A stretch of DNA of 10,145 bases from JALSJK01 sp964530345 (GCA_964530345.1 CAZGYJ010000111.1:1-10145); one strand, 5' to 3'. Shown: positions 1 through 7,220, counted from the first letter of the stretch. Notes: generated by a model from the sequence alone, not told the origin. Numbers and translations are program-made.

Positions 1-104
1 TACGTCCCTGTAGGCTTGATTGTGTCATCCATGACACATACACTTCTTCCATAAGCTACTGATATTTAAAAATTTTAGTTAAATTAAATACGCTGAATAG
101 TGAC
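1..104 (+). repeat. MITE-like palindromic repeat, copy 1 (cut by window edge)
   Basis: This is the right-hand 104 bp of the same element seen complete at 4071-4235. By hand alignment it matches 4132-4235 without gaps at about 88 of 104 positions. It contains the core hairpin TGTGTCATCCATGACACA at 21-38 (8-bp arms, 2-nt loop) and ends in CGCTGAATAGTGAC, a one-base variant of the terminal inverted repeat. The left half lies outside the window. It sits just beyond the bamA stop codon, so bamA transcripts would run into it and could fold there, but no T-tract terminator is visible. Confidence 0.85.
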
Positions 105-123
105 AAAGGATGAACTATTTCGT

Positions 124-2403
124 CTAAAAACCAGAGCCAAAAGTAAACTGGAACATTTGCTGCCTATCGTCGCCACTCTTATTCAAAGGAATTGCGGCAC
201 TGACTGCCAATGCTCCAAAAGGTGACAACCATTTTCCTGAAATCCCTACTGAATAACGAAGACCGCCAAAATCAAATGAATCACTAACTGCTCCAGCATC
301 AAAAAAAGCCCCCACTCGAACTGATTTCAAATCTTCAAAAAACGGAATTGGGAAAAAAACCTCGGCACTGGCAACAAATTTCATTGCACCTCCAAATGGA
401 TCACGATTGGAATCACGAGGTCCCAATGTATTATCTTCGTAACCTCTAACTGAATTTACGCCGCCGGCAAAAAAATGTTCAAAAAACGGTAAACTGTCAG
501 TTCCTGTCAAACCATCGCCATAGGCAATTTCAGCAAATAACCTTAATACCAGATCTTTAGCCAATGGAATATAATGCTGATCTTTCAGGCTGATTTTGTA
601 AAATGATAAATCTCCTCCTGGAATAGCAAGCAGCCCGGAAACTCTCTGCTGACCACCTCGGGTGGGAAATATTGCCCTGTCTAAAGTATCATGCGTCCAA
701 CCAATGGAAAGAGGAAGCGTAAGGAATGTAGACCCATTTTGATTAATGAAATCCCTCGCCTCTTGTGGTGCATTTTCACCGGTATTTAATGTTGTGTATT
801 TGACATCAAAAGCCAGGCTGATTCGCTCAAATTCATCAATTGGAAAGCCCATGTTAAATCCAGCGCTGGCAACATCAATACTATAGCGTGACAAGTTATT
901 TGCCGCCGCATCTGTTTTCCGATAAAGAAGGTTATATCCCAGACTTACGCCATCAATTGTAAAGTATGGGTTAAGAAAGCCAAAACTGTAGATGGTAGAA
1001 ACATCACTGTTATTAAAATTAAAACTCACCCGCTTACCAGACCCAAAAATATTATCCTGGGTCACACTGGCATTAAAAATAACCCCTTGAGTTTGGGAAA
1101 AACCAATCCCTGCGGACAAATTTCCCGACGCTTTTTCAGTGACCGAATAATTAACATCAATTTGATCTGAAGTGCCTACTACAGGCGGCGTTTCAACATT
1201 GACTTCTTCGAAATAACCGAGGCGATTCAAGCGAGTTTTGGATCTTTCAATTTTAGTCGTTGACGACCAACTAGCTTCCATTTGCCGCATTTCTCGTCTA
1301 ATCACAACATCACGCGTTTTAGTATTACCTCTGATATTAATGTTTCGAACATATACTCTTTTGCCGGGATCAACAAAAAAAGTCATATCGACAGTTTTTT
1401 TCTCGTTGTTAATATCCGGAACCATATTTACATTGGCAAAAGCAAAGCCTTCATCACCCAGCCGGTCCGAAATCAGCTTCGATGTCTCTGTCGCTCTTTT
1501 CCGGGAAAAAATTTCACCTGGACCAATCTGCACCAGTTTAATCAATTCTTCTGGTTCAACCACCAGATTTCCAGCTAATTTTACTTTTTCCAGGGTAAAT
1601 TGATCCCCTTCCTTAATATTAACAGTGATATAAATTCCTTTTTTATCCGGCGTCAATGCGACCTGGGTGCTCTCTATTGCAAAATTAATATAACCGCGAT
1701 CCAGATAAAACGAACGCAGTCTTTCCAGATCAGCCGCCAGTTTCTGCTTTGAATATTGATCATTTTTAAAGTAAAACGACAACAGATGACTTGGACTTAA
1801 TTCAAACTGATCTAATAATTCATTCTCTTCAAACACATGATTGCCAACAATATTAATTTCCTTGATTTTGGCAACCCGACCTTCAGAAATTTTAATTTCA
1901 ATCCCAACACGATTTCTCGTTAATTGCGTCACATTGGTTTCTATTTTTAAACCATATTTACCATGACTAAAATACTGGCGACGTAATTCATGTTCAACCT
2001 TGTCCAAAATTTGCCGGTTAAAAACCTTACCCTCCGATAACCCGGTTTTTTTCAGCGCTTTCATCAAGTCATCAGTAGAAATATCCTTATTACCTTTAAT
2101 CACAATTTTGGCAATCGAGGGTCTTTCCAAAACATGAACAACCAGGGTATTCCCTTCCCTTTCCAAAGCAACATCCTTGAAGAAGCCGGTTTTGAACAAG
2201 GCACGAATTGATGGCCCAATTTTATCGCTGGTAAATTTCTCTCCAACATTAACGGGAAGATAGTTATAGACCGTTCCGGCAGATATTCTTTGTAAACCGG
2301 TAATTTTAATATCTTTGACGATAAACCCTTGTTCTTCTGCAAACACATTCTGGAAAAATAAAACCGCTAAAAAAAAGAACCGCAGGAGTATCGGAAATTT
2401 CAT
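124..2403 (-). CDS. bamA: Outer membrane protein assembly factor BamA
   Basis: This 759-residue protein is the central subunit of the BAM complex, which folds and inserts beta-barrel proteins into the outer membrane. Residues 1-22 are a signal peptide ending VFA before EEQ. Five POTRA domains follow at roughly 27-93, 94-175, 178-267, 269-346 and 349-425, then a 16-stranded barrel from about 426. Barrel hallmarks are GWTHDTLDRAIFPTRG (568-583), the loop-6 motif VRGY (652-655) followed by GPRD, and a C-terminal strand ending in Phe (FQFTFGSGF). Length is usual for the family. The start codon is fixed by the signal peptide, although the upstream bases CCAAACTTC give a poor Shine-Dalgarno. It lies downstream of epmA on the same strand rather than in the usual rseP-bamA-skp-lpxD order, so a second bamA elsewhere is possible. 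Identity is very secure; being the only copy is not. Confidence 0.97.
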   Translation of the reverse strand: MKFPILLRFFFLAVLFFQNVFAEEQGFIVKDIKITGLQRISAGTVYNYLPVNVGEKFTSDKIGPSIRALFKTGFFKDVALEREGNTLVVHVLERPSIAKIVIKGNKDISTDDLMKALKKTGLSEGKVFNRQILDKVEHELRRQYFSHGKYGLKIETNVTQLTRNRVGIEIKISEGRVAKIKEINIVGNHVFEENELLDQFELSPSHLLSFYFKNDQYSKQKLAADLERLRSFYLDRGYINFAIESTQVALTPDKKGIYITVNIKEGDQFTLEKVKLAGNLVVEPEELIKLVQIGPGEIFSRKRATETSKLISDRLGDEGFAFANVNMVPDINNEKKTVDMTFFVDPGKRVYVRNINIRGNTKTRDVVIRREMRQMEASWSSTTKIERSKTRLNRLGYFEEVNVETPPVVGTSDQIDVNYSVTEKASGNLSAGIGFSQTQGVIFNASVTQDNIFGSGKRVSFNFNNSDVSTIYSFGFLNPYFTIDGVSLGYNLLYRKTDAAANNLSRYSIDVASAGFNMGFPIDEFERISLAFDVKYTTLNTGENAPQEARDFINQNGSTFLTLPLSIGWTHDTLDRAIFPTRGGQQRVSGLLAIPGGDLSFYKISLKDQHYIPLAKDLVLRLFAEIAYGDGLTGTDSLPFFEHFFAGGVNSVRGYEDNTLGPRDSNRDPFGGAMKFVASAEVFFPIPFFEDLKSVRVGAFFDAGAVSDSFDFGGLRYSVGISGKWLSPFGALAVSAAIPLNKSGDDRQQMFQFTFGSGF

Positions 2404-2450
2404 GAAGTTTGGTAAGGTTTATGTATTCGTTAGCAAATTTTAAAGGCAAA

Positions 2451-2479
2451 AGTATACCTTACATTAAACTTTTAATCAG
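2451..2479 (-). promoter_or_regulatory. Candidate promoter for bamA
   Basis: On the minus strand a -10-like TATACT (2456-2451) lies 17 bp downstream of CTGATT (2479-2474), a weak -35. Transcription would start near 2444, about 40 bp before the bamA ATG. It lies in the 96-bp gap after epmA, so bamA could be expressed separately as well as by read-through from efp-epmA. This is motif matching only. Confidence 0.35.
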
Positions 2480-2499
2480 CTTTTAAAGCCAGTCAACGA

Positions 2500-3474
2500 T
2501 TAGGCTCGATTGGCTGGAAAGGCGAGCACATCCTGTATTTTGGCGCTATTGCTTATCAACATCAGCAGTCGATCAAGCCCTATGGCCATGCCAGAACATC
2601 GTGGCAATCCCGATTTAAGCGCTTCCAAAAACCGCCAATCCAGATCAGGTACTTCATAACCCCGTTGCTCTCGATTGTCCCGTTCCTTCTCAAATCGATT
2701 TCGCTGTTCTTCCATGTCAGTTAATTCAAAATACCCGTTTCCAAGCTCAACACCTCGTAAAAAAATCTCGGCGCGTTCTACAACTCGCGAATCCAGTTTG
2801 CTGACTTCAGCTAATGAAGATTGGCAGGCCGGATAATCGTAAACCAGACAAATTGATTGCCTGCCTAATTGCGGCTGAACAACAAAGCTGAATAAAAAAT
2901 CCAACCAAACCGCATGATTATCTGAGCAAATTGTTTCAGCATCGGATAACTGAAATTGCCTGGCGCATTGAATCCATTTTTCATAATCAAAATCTAAAGG
3001 GTCAAGATTTGTGTGGCGGTAAAAAATATCACGATAACTGATTTTCTCAACTTCTTTCAGAGTATCTTCAAACAAGGCCTGAAAGAGATCAGACACCTCA
3101 TCCATCAACTGTGCCAAATCGAAATCAACACGATACCACTCCAGCAGTGTAAATTCCGGATTATGAAAACGGCCTGACTCGCCATTGCGAAAAGCTTTGC
3201 AGATTTGATAAATAGAGCCACTGCCAGCAGCCAATAATCTTTTCATACAAAATTCCGGTGAAGTTTGCATGAAATATTTTCTGGATTGCTGGCCGTTCAA
3301 ATAATGTGTAGAAAAAAAATCCAGATTAGGATCAGTTCCAATTCCCTGGCATAAAACCGGCGTTTCAACTTCCATAACATTTCTCTCGGCAAAAAATTGC
3401 CTGATTTTCCCCAGCATTTGCGCCCTAAGTTTAAGATTTGCAAAGCTACAGGCAGGCCGCCAATTCTCAGCCAT
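2500..3474 (-). CDS. epmA: EF-P lysyltransferase EpmA (PoxA/GenX/YjeA)
   Basis: This 324-residue enzyme is a paralogue of the class II lysyl-tRNA synthetase catalytic core without the anticodon-binding domain. It activates (R)-beta-lysine with ATP and attaches it to Lys34 of elongation factor P. Visible features are the TSPE substrate-binding segment (71-74), class II motif 2 with RNGESGRFHNPEFTLLEWYR (96-115), and motif 3 GMAIGLDR (295-302). Length is almost the same as the 325 residues of E. coli EpmA. The N-terminal residues begin directly in the catalytic domain, which separates it from a true LysRS. Its ATG overlaps the efp stop codon as TAATG, so translation is probably coupled to its own substrate protein. 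In E. coli epmA is unlinked to efp; here they are adjacent, which supports the assignment. Confidence 0.96.
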   Translation of the reverse strand: MAENWRPACSFANLKLRAQMLGKIRQFFAERNVMEVETPVLCQGIGTDPNLDFFSTHYLNGQQSRKYFMQTSPEFCMKRLLAAGSGSIYQICKAFRNGESGRFHNPEFTLLEWYRVDFDLAQLMDEVSDLFQALFEDTLKEVEKISYRDIFYRHTNLDPLDFDYEKWIQCARQFQLSDAETICSDNHAVWLDFLFSFVVQPQLGRQSICLVYDYPACQSSLAEVSKLDSRVVERAEIFLRGVELGNGYFELTDMEEQRNRFEKERDNREQRGYEVPDLDWRFLEALKSGLPRCSGMAIGLDRLLMLISNSAKIQDVLAFPANRA

Positions 3475-4043
3475 TACTCTTTTACGCGGGAAACATACTC
3501 TCCAGTTCGAGTGTCAACCTTGATCATTTCATCAATTTGCACAAATAAAGGCACGCGAACCACGGCTCCGGTTTCCAGAGTTGCAGGCTTGCCGCCACCG
3601 CCCGAAGTATCCCCCTTAAGGCCGGGATCAGTATTTGTCACTTTTAATTCAACAAAATTGGGAGGAGCAACCGCCAAAGGTGCATCATTCCAGAGTGTCA
3701 CGGTACACATATCCTGGTCTTTCAGCCAAAGTTTGGAGTCTGCAACCGCTTTTTCGTCAGCAGAATATTGTTCAAATGTATCAGGAACCATAAAATGCCA
3801 GAATTCACCATCGTTATATAAATACTGCATATCAATATCGACAACATCTGCTCCTTCAACTGATTCACCAGATTTAAAGGTTTTTTCAATCACCCGGCCA
3901 TTTTTGAGATTCCTTATTTTAACCCGGTTAAAGGCTTGTCCTTTGCCCGGTTTGACAAATTCATTTTCGATAATTGCGCAAGGATCATTATCCAACATGA
4001 TTTTCAAACCGGCTTTAAATTCATTAGTACTGTATGTGGCCAT
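3474..4043 (-). CDS. efp: Translation elongation factor P
   Basis: EF-P (189 residues) binds between the ribosomal P and E sites and speeds peptide bond formation at consecutive prolines. The protein aligns along its whole length with E. coli EF-P: an N-terminal KOW-like domain (about 1-64) carrying the loop FVKPGKGQAF, an OB domain (about 66-126) with YLYNDGEFWHFM, and a C-terminal OB domain (about 130-189) with TDPGLKGDTSGGGGKPATL and a GEYVSRVKE end. Lys34, in PGKGQ, is the residue that EpmA beta-lysylates. The ATG is preceded by a good Shine-Dalgarno (GAGGG, 4052-4048). The repeat at 4071-4235 begins only 27 bp upstream of the ATG, so the promoter must lie within or beyond it. Identity is certain. 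Confidence 0.98.
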   Translation of the reverse strand: MATYSTNEFKAGLKIMLDNDPCAIIENEFVKPGKGQAFNRVKIRNLKNGRVIEKTFKSGESVEGADVVDIDMQYLYNDGEFWHFMVPDTFEQYSADEKAVADSKLWLKDQDMCTVTLWNDAPLAVAPPNFVELKVTNTDPGLKGDTSGGGGKPATLETGAVVRVPLFVQIDEMIKVDTRTGEYVSRVKE

Positions 4044-4062
4044 TTTTCCCTCGATTGATCAA

Positions 4063-4070
4063 TTTAATTT
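4063..4070. repeat. Left 8-bp target site duplication of repeat copy 2
   Basis: TTTAATTT immediately precedes the GTAAC end of the 165-bp repeat and recurs exactly at 4236-4243, immediately after its GTTAC end. A direct repeat that abuts both inverted termini is the mark of transposition. The sequence is AT-only, so chance identity is somewhat more likely than for a mixed 8-mer, but both copies abut the ends exactly. Confidence 0.8.
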
Positions 4071-4235
4071 GTAACTATTTAGCGTATTTATAGATTCAAT
4101 ATCAGTAACTTATTCCAGAAGACGCGATAAATACGTCCCTGTAGGTTTGGTTGTGTCATCCATGACACATTCACTTCTTCCATAAGTCACTGATCTTGAG
4201 TGATTCTAACTAAATTAAATATGTTGAATAGTTAC
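4071..4235 (+). mobile_element. 165-bp MITE-like element, copy 2 (complete)
   Basis: This non-coding element has imperfect terminal inverted repeats: GTAACTATTTAGCGTATTTA at the left, and at the right the reverse complement of GTAACTATTCAACATATTTA (17 of 20 matching). The inverted symmetry continues inward: CAGTAACTTATTCCAGAAG on the left against the complement of CACTTCTTCCATAAGTCACTG on the right. The centre holds a perfect hairpin, TGTGTCATCCATGACACA (4152-4169). The whole unit could fold as one long imperfect hairpin with a second hairpin at its tip. It encodes no protein. GTAA termini and the 8-bp duplication are typical of the IS66 family, so a non-autonomous derivative moved by an IS66-like transposase is inferred. 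No transposase is present in the window. Confidence 0.85.
4087..4092 (-). promoter_or_regulatory. efp: Possible efp -10 element inside the MITE
   Basis: Reading leftward out of the repeat, TATAAA (4092-4087) is the best -10 match near efp and would start transcripts near 4080, about 37 nt before the ATG. The only -35-like partner is TGGAAT at a long 19-bp spacing, so the call is weak. It would mean that the mobile element supplies the promoter of efp. Confidence 0.22.
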
Positions 4236-4243
4236 TTTAATTT
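4236..4243. repeat. Right 8-bp target site duplication of repeat copy 2
   Basis: TTTAATTT directly follows the GTTAC terminus and equals 4063-4070 exactly. Removing one copy plus the 165-bp element would restore a 60-bp shorter-armed efp-epmB gap reading AATTTAATTTCTTAATT, the inferred pre-insertion site. Confidence 0.8.
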
Positions 4244-4280
4244 CTTAATTATTTATGCTGACACGGTGACGCGATAAGTT

Positions 4281-4292
4281 TGCTATTATAAT
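4281..4292 (+). promoter_or_regulatory. Candidate extended -10 promoter for epmB
   Basis: TGCTATTATAAT contains an extended -10 (TGC followed by TATTAT, 4281-4289) overlapping a perfect TATAAT (4287-4292). The only -35-like hexamer upstream, CTGACA at 4258-4263, is 20 or more bp away, which an extended -10 would tolerate. Transcription would start near 4296-4300, upstream of the ATG at 4346. It lies outside the repeat, so epmB does not seem to depend on the insertion. Confidence 0.45.
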
Positions 4293-4345
4293 AGACCGCG
4301 AATTTGATAGAAACTGATTATTTCATCCGCCTTAAATTCAAGTGC

Positions 4346-5353
4346 ATGAATGCGCATTCCCCTCAAACCCATTTGCCGATATGGCAGGCAGAACTCAGCA
4401 ATGCTTTTACAAACATCAGAGACTTATTGACCTTTGTAGGCCTGTCATGCAATCAACTGCCATATTCCGAAACAGCAGTTGATGAATTTTCCATTCGTGT
4501 CCCGCTTGGCTACGCCAAATGCATGGAAAAAAATAATCCCGATGATCCCTTACTAAAACAAGTTCTACCTGTTACCGATGAATTAAAAACCTTTCCTGGC
4601 TATACTCTTGACCCAGTTGGTGATCTGGATGCAAGCATACCGGGTGGTATCATCCATAAATATCAGGGCCGGATTCTACTGATTACAACTGGCGGTTGCG
4701 CTATTCATTGTCGATATTGTTTTAGAAGAAATTTCCCCTATACTGATTTTCAAATGTCCAAAAGCCGGCAAAATTTGGCATTGGAATATATTGAAAAGCA
4801 TGATGAAATCAATGAAGTGATTCTGAGTGGAGGAGACCCGCTACTATTGAATGATGAACAATTAGGAAGCCTTTTGGTTAAAATCAGTAGATTCAAGCAT
4901 ATTCAGCGCATCAGAATCCACAGCCGTATCCCCATCGTTTTACCCAGCCGAATCACGCCACATCTGTTGAATATTTTTGACCAAATATCACAACAAATCA
5001 TCATGGTTTTTCATTGCAATCACAGTAATGAAATCAGTCAAGAAGTTGCTTCTGCCTGTGCAATGCTCAAACAACATCAAATACAGCTTTTTAATCAAGC
5101 CGTACTATTAAAAGGTGTTAATGACCAGGTCGCCCCATTAGTCCAACTAAGTGAAAAATTATTTGCCAACAATATTATCCCCTATTATTTGCATCTTCTT
5201 GATAAAGCAACAGGTACCGGTCATTTTGATGTCAAGACAAGTAGGGCAATTTCAATTATGAACGAGGTAAAAGCAAATCTTCCAGGCTATCTAGTACCTA
5301 AACTAGTCAGGGAAATTCCTGGTGAATCCTCCAAAACCGGCGTGTTTTTTTAA
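4346..5353 (+). CDS. epmB: EF-P beta-lysylation protein EpmB (lysine 2,3-aminomutase YjeK)
   Basis: This radical SAM, PLP-dependent enzyme converts (S)-lysine to (R)-beta-lysine, the substrate of EpmA. Using the ATG at 4346 it has 335 residues, close to the 342 of E. coli. The [4Fe-4S] motif is Cys118-X3-Cys122-X2-Cys125 (GGCAIHCRYCFRR), followed by SGGDP (161-165) and YYLHLLDK (280-287). The likely PLP lysine is Lys330 in GESSKTG near the C-terminus. NPDDPLLKQVLP (64-75) and LVPKLVREIPGE (316-327) also match the family. A TTG at 4304 in frame would add 14 residues but lies almost at the predicted transcription start and has no family support; neither start has a clear Shine-Dalgarno. It is divergent from efp and its stop overlaps the ABC ATPase stop by 4 bp on the opposite strand. 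Confidence 0.95.
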   Translation: MNAHSPQTHLPIWQAELSNAFTNIRDLLTFVGLSCNQLPYSETAVDEFSIRVPLGYAKCMEKNNPDDPLLKQVLPVTDELKTFPGYTLDPVGDLDASIPGGIIHKYQGRILLITTGGCAIHCRYCFRRNFPYTDFQMSKSRQNLALEYIEKHDEINEVILSGGDPLLLNDEQLGSLLVKISRFKHIQRIRIHSRIPIVLPSRITPHLLNIFDQISQQIIMVFHCNHSNEISQEVASACAMLKQHQIQLFNQAVLLKGVNDQVAPLVQLSEKLFANNIIPYYLHLLDKATGTGHFDVKTSRAISIMNEVKANLPGYLVPKLVREIPGESSKTGVFF

Positions 5354-6267
5354 TCAGTGAAAAACAGCTTTTCTTCCAGACTTTTACCCCTGGTCAACTG
5401 CCTGTAATGCCAATGGCGCTTTGCCAGACAAGTTAAAATTTCAATATCCATTTGTGGTGCTTTTTCAGGCAAATATTCAACAAGAAATTCATTTTTTTGA
5501 GGGTTGCTAACCTGAATTACTCCTTTTAATTCTTGCAATGCCTTCATCAATTCATCCGCAGCACAAGCTTCCATTTGCAAAGTAATAAAACCAGTGCTGC
5601 CTTCTGTTTCTGCAACATTATGTTGCATAGGGCTCATCACTCCATTTTCCAGCAATAATACTTTTTGACAGACACGGCCCAGTTCGGCTAAATCATGAGA
5701 GCTGATAATAAAGGTAGAATTTTTAGCCTGCTCCATAATAATTGAGCGAATATTTCGTGTATTGACCGGATCGAGTCCTGCCGTTGGTTCATCCAGCAAA
5801 ATCAGTTCTGGACTGCCAATTAAGGCCTGGGCAATAGCCACACGTTTTGCCATACCATGACTAAGGGTATCAGGTTTAGCAGACAACATTTGTTTCAGAG
5901 CGACTGCCTCCAAAACACGCTCTGCTTCCTGCCTGGACTGTTCAACTTCAAAACCCTGCAAACGCGCCAAAAATGCCAATTGTTCGCCAATGGTAAATGC
6001 CGGATCAAACTTTGCATCTTGCGGCAAAGCAGAAATTTTCCCGCATAAGCGCGAATCACCAGGTTTATGTCCGAGAATTGTAACTGTTCCTGAGCTAGGC
6101 ATTAAAAAGCCACATAAAATACTCAACAACGTGGTTTTTCCTGCGCCATTTGGCCCGACCAACCCAATAGGCTCACCGGCAATAATTTCAAAACTGACTC
6201 GTTTCAGCGCTAATTTCCCTGAATAGGAATGACTAACATCCTGGCATTGAATGATTGACCTACTCAT
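5350..6267 (-). CDS. ABC transporter ATP-binding protein (ABC-2 exporter type)
   Basis: This 305-residue cytoplasmic ATPase probably drives the membrane protein encoded just upstream. Motifs in order are Walker A GPNGAGKT (38-45), Q-loop LPQD (81-84), signature LSHGMAKRV (135-143), Walker B LILLDE (155-160), D-loop LDP, and H-loop His191. The signature is LSHGM rather than LSGGQ, a variation also found in ABC-2 and NosF/CcmA-like ATPases. Residues after about 220 form an extra C-terminal domain ending LEEKLFFTD, common in drug or polymer exporters. The start chosen is the ATG at 6267, which overlaps the permease stop as ATGA, indicating coupled translation; a longer in-frame ATG at 6357 would add 30 unconserved residues lying inside the permease gene. 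The substrate is unknown. Confidence 0.9.
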   Translation of the reverse strand: MSRSIIQCQDVSHSYSGKLALKRVSFEIIAGEPIGLVGPNGAGKTTLLSILCGFLMPSSGTVTILGHKPGDSRLCGKISALPQDAKFDPAFTIGEQLAFLARLQGFEVEQSRQEAERVLEAVALKQMLSAKPDTLSHGMAKRVAIAQALIGSPELILLDEPTAGLDPVNTRNIRSIIMEQAKNSTFIISSHDLAELGRVCQKVLLLENGVMSPMQHNVAETEGSTGFITLQMEACAADELMKALQELKGVIQVSNPQKNEFLVEYLPEKAPQMDIEILTCLAKRHWHYRQLTRGKSLEEKLFFTD

Positions 6268-7085
6268 AATGCCTGCCTTTGCATGATCCAACGTCCGATT
6301 ATCAACAGAATAATTGCCTGCAAAACCGGAATGTAGGCAAGTTGCAGAGTCTCCCATTCAGACAATTGCGCCAATCGGGATAATTGATAACCAGGGATCA
6401 AAATTTTCAACTGCCCCAATACCGGCAGGTAAGAAGATAAGGCGCTGATGATTCCTGCAAGAAAACTCCAGATCAAAATTGCCCAGACTGTCGCTTGCCG
6501 TGCAGATTTAACTGTCGCTGATAAATCCGCCATCAAGGCAGTAAAAGGCAACAAAACCAGAAATAAATTAATCAAAATACTGGAAGCATTATTGAAAGCT
6601 TCGAAAAATAAGCTGGCATCACGAAAAACCACTATCAACAAGGTTGCCAACAAAGTCAGTAGAATCAATAAAAACTGAATCACCATAAAACTGATATACC
6701 GGCCGAAGAACAAGCCATCCCGACTCACCCGCAGCGCCAGAAAACGCAATGTACCTCGCTCCCGATCAGAACAAGTCTGATCAGCGGCAATGGCTACACT
6801 CATCATCGGAAAAAATATCAGTGAGAAATGCCAATACACGCCAAAAGCTGGTATGCTCCAGTCCAAAAGAGAGCCGAAGCCCAAAAATTCAAAAAAACTT
6901 CCGGCGTGAGCGGACGAACGATGTTCATCCAGCAAATCAGCTGCATAACGAATGGGATAAAACAAAATAAAATACCAGACTATGAAATAAGTTGCCAGAT
7001 ACAACCAACCTTTTCGAGTCGCAAATAACCGCTTTAACTCAAATTGGCATATTAATAGGTTGTGGTTGATAAAATTTGGGCGCAT
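6264..7085 (-). CDS. ABC-2 type transporter permease
   Basis: This 273-residue integral membrane protein has about six hydrophobic segments (roughly 29-45, 83-101, 130-156, 168-188, 204-228 and 244-264). The segment TCSDRERGTLRFLALRVSRDGLFFGRYIS follows the second helix; the pattern of an acidic/arginine ERGTL element before a conserved S/R-x-x-x-GRY is typical of ABC-2, NosY-like permeases. A large outer loop at about 46-80 (DLLDEHRSSAHAG) lies between helices 1 and 2. The ATG at 7085 is chosen because AAAAGGA lies 8 bp upstream; a TTG at 7109 in frame would place that site inside the gene. It is the first gene of a two-gene operon with the ATPase. Direction (export) is inferred from the family, and the substrate cannot be told. 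Confidence 0.87.
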   Translation of the reverse strand: MRPNFINHNLLICQFELKRLFATRKGWLYLATYFIVWYFILFYPIRYAADLLDEHRSSAHAGSFFEFLGFGSLLDWSIPAFGVYWHFSLIFFPMMSVAIAADQTCSDRERGTLRFLALRVSRDGLFFGRYISFMVIQFLLILLTLLATLLIVVFRDASLFFEAFNNASSILINLFLVLLPFTALMADLSATVKSARQATVWAILIWSFLAGIISALSSYLPVLGQLKILIPGYQLSRLAQLSEWETLQLAYIPVLQAIILLIIGRWIMQRQAL

Positions 7086-7093
7086 AAAATTAA

Positions 7094-7100
7094 TCCTTTT
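7094..7100 (-). promoter_or_regulatory. Ribosome binding site that fixes the permease start
   Basis: AAAAGGA on the minus strand ends 8 nt before the ATG at 7085. It decides between that ATG and the upstream TTG at 7109, which would contain this site within its coding sequence. Confidence 0.65.
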
Positions 7101-7102
7101 AG

Positions 7103-7125
7103 GACTCAAGAGTCAGAGTATTATA
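7103..7125 (-). promoter_or_regulatory. Candidate promoter and small inverted repeat of the ABC operon
   Basis: A perfect TATAAT (7125-7120, minus strand) lies about 35 bp upstream of the permease ATG. At 17-bp spacing the -35 would be the poor TTCTTG. Just downstream, GACTC-TT-GAGTC (7114-7103) is a perfect 5-bp inverted repeat with a 2-nt loop, placed at the likely transcription start, where an operator could sit. Both are motif matches only; the -10 is stronger than the operator idea. Confidence 0.38.
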
Positions 7126-7220
7126 TCTATACCTTTCACTTTCAAGAACACCCTATTTATAGCGCAGCATTTTTGGATTATTATTCACGATCCCTGTACA
7201 TGACAAAAAATTTTCAGCGC

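Noticed and set aside
1..104. Copy 1 as a rho-independent terminator of bamA
   Set aside because: The hairpin is real but not followed by a T-tract on the bamA strand, and the same unit occurs in a divergent promoter region, so terminator is not its primary identity.
1238..1603. Two overlapping plus-strand open frames of about 100-120 codons
   Set aside because: Both are antisense to the POTRA region of bamA with low-complexity, serine/isoleucine-rich translations.
2460..2496. Inverted repeat GCTTTTAAAGC after epmA as a terminator
   Set aside because: The stem is AT-rich and short, with no adjacent T-run in the right direction.
3397..4074. 225-codon plus-strand open frame
   Set aside because: It lies opposite efp and the start of epmA, which are certain genes, and its translation has no recognisable domain.
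4071..4235. Riboswitch or leader RNA of efp
   Set aside because: The same sequence occurs beside unrelated genes and is flanked by a target duplication, so a mobile repeat explains it better.
6268..6357. Longer start for the ABC ATPase at 6357
   Set aside because: The added 30 residues are unlike ABC N-termini and lie within the permease gene; the ATGA overlap start fits the family and operon.
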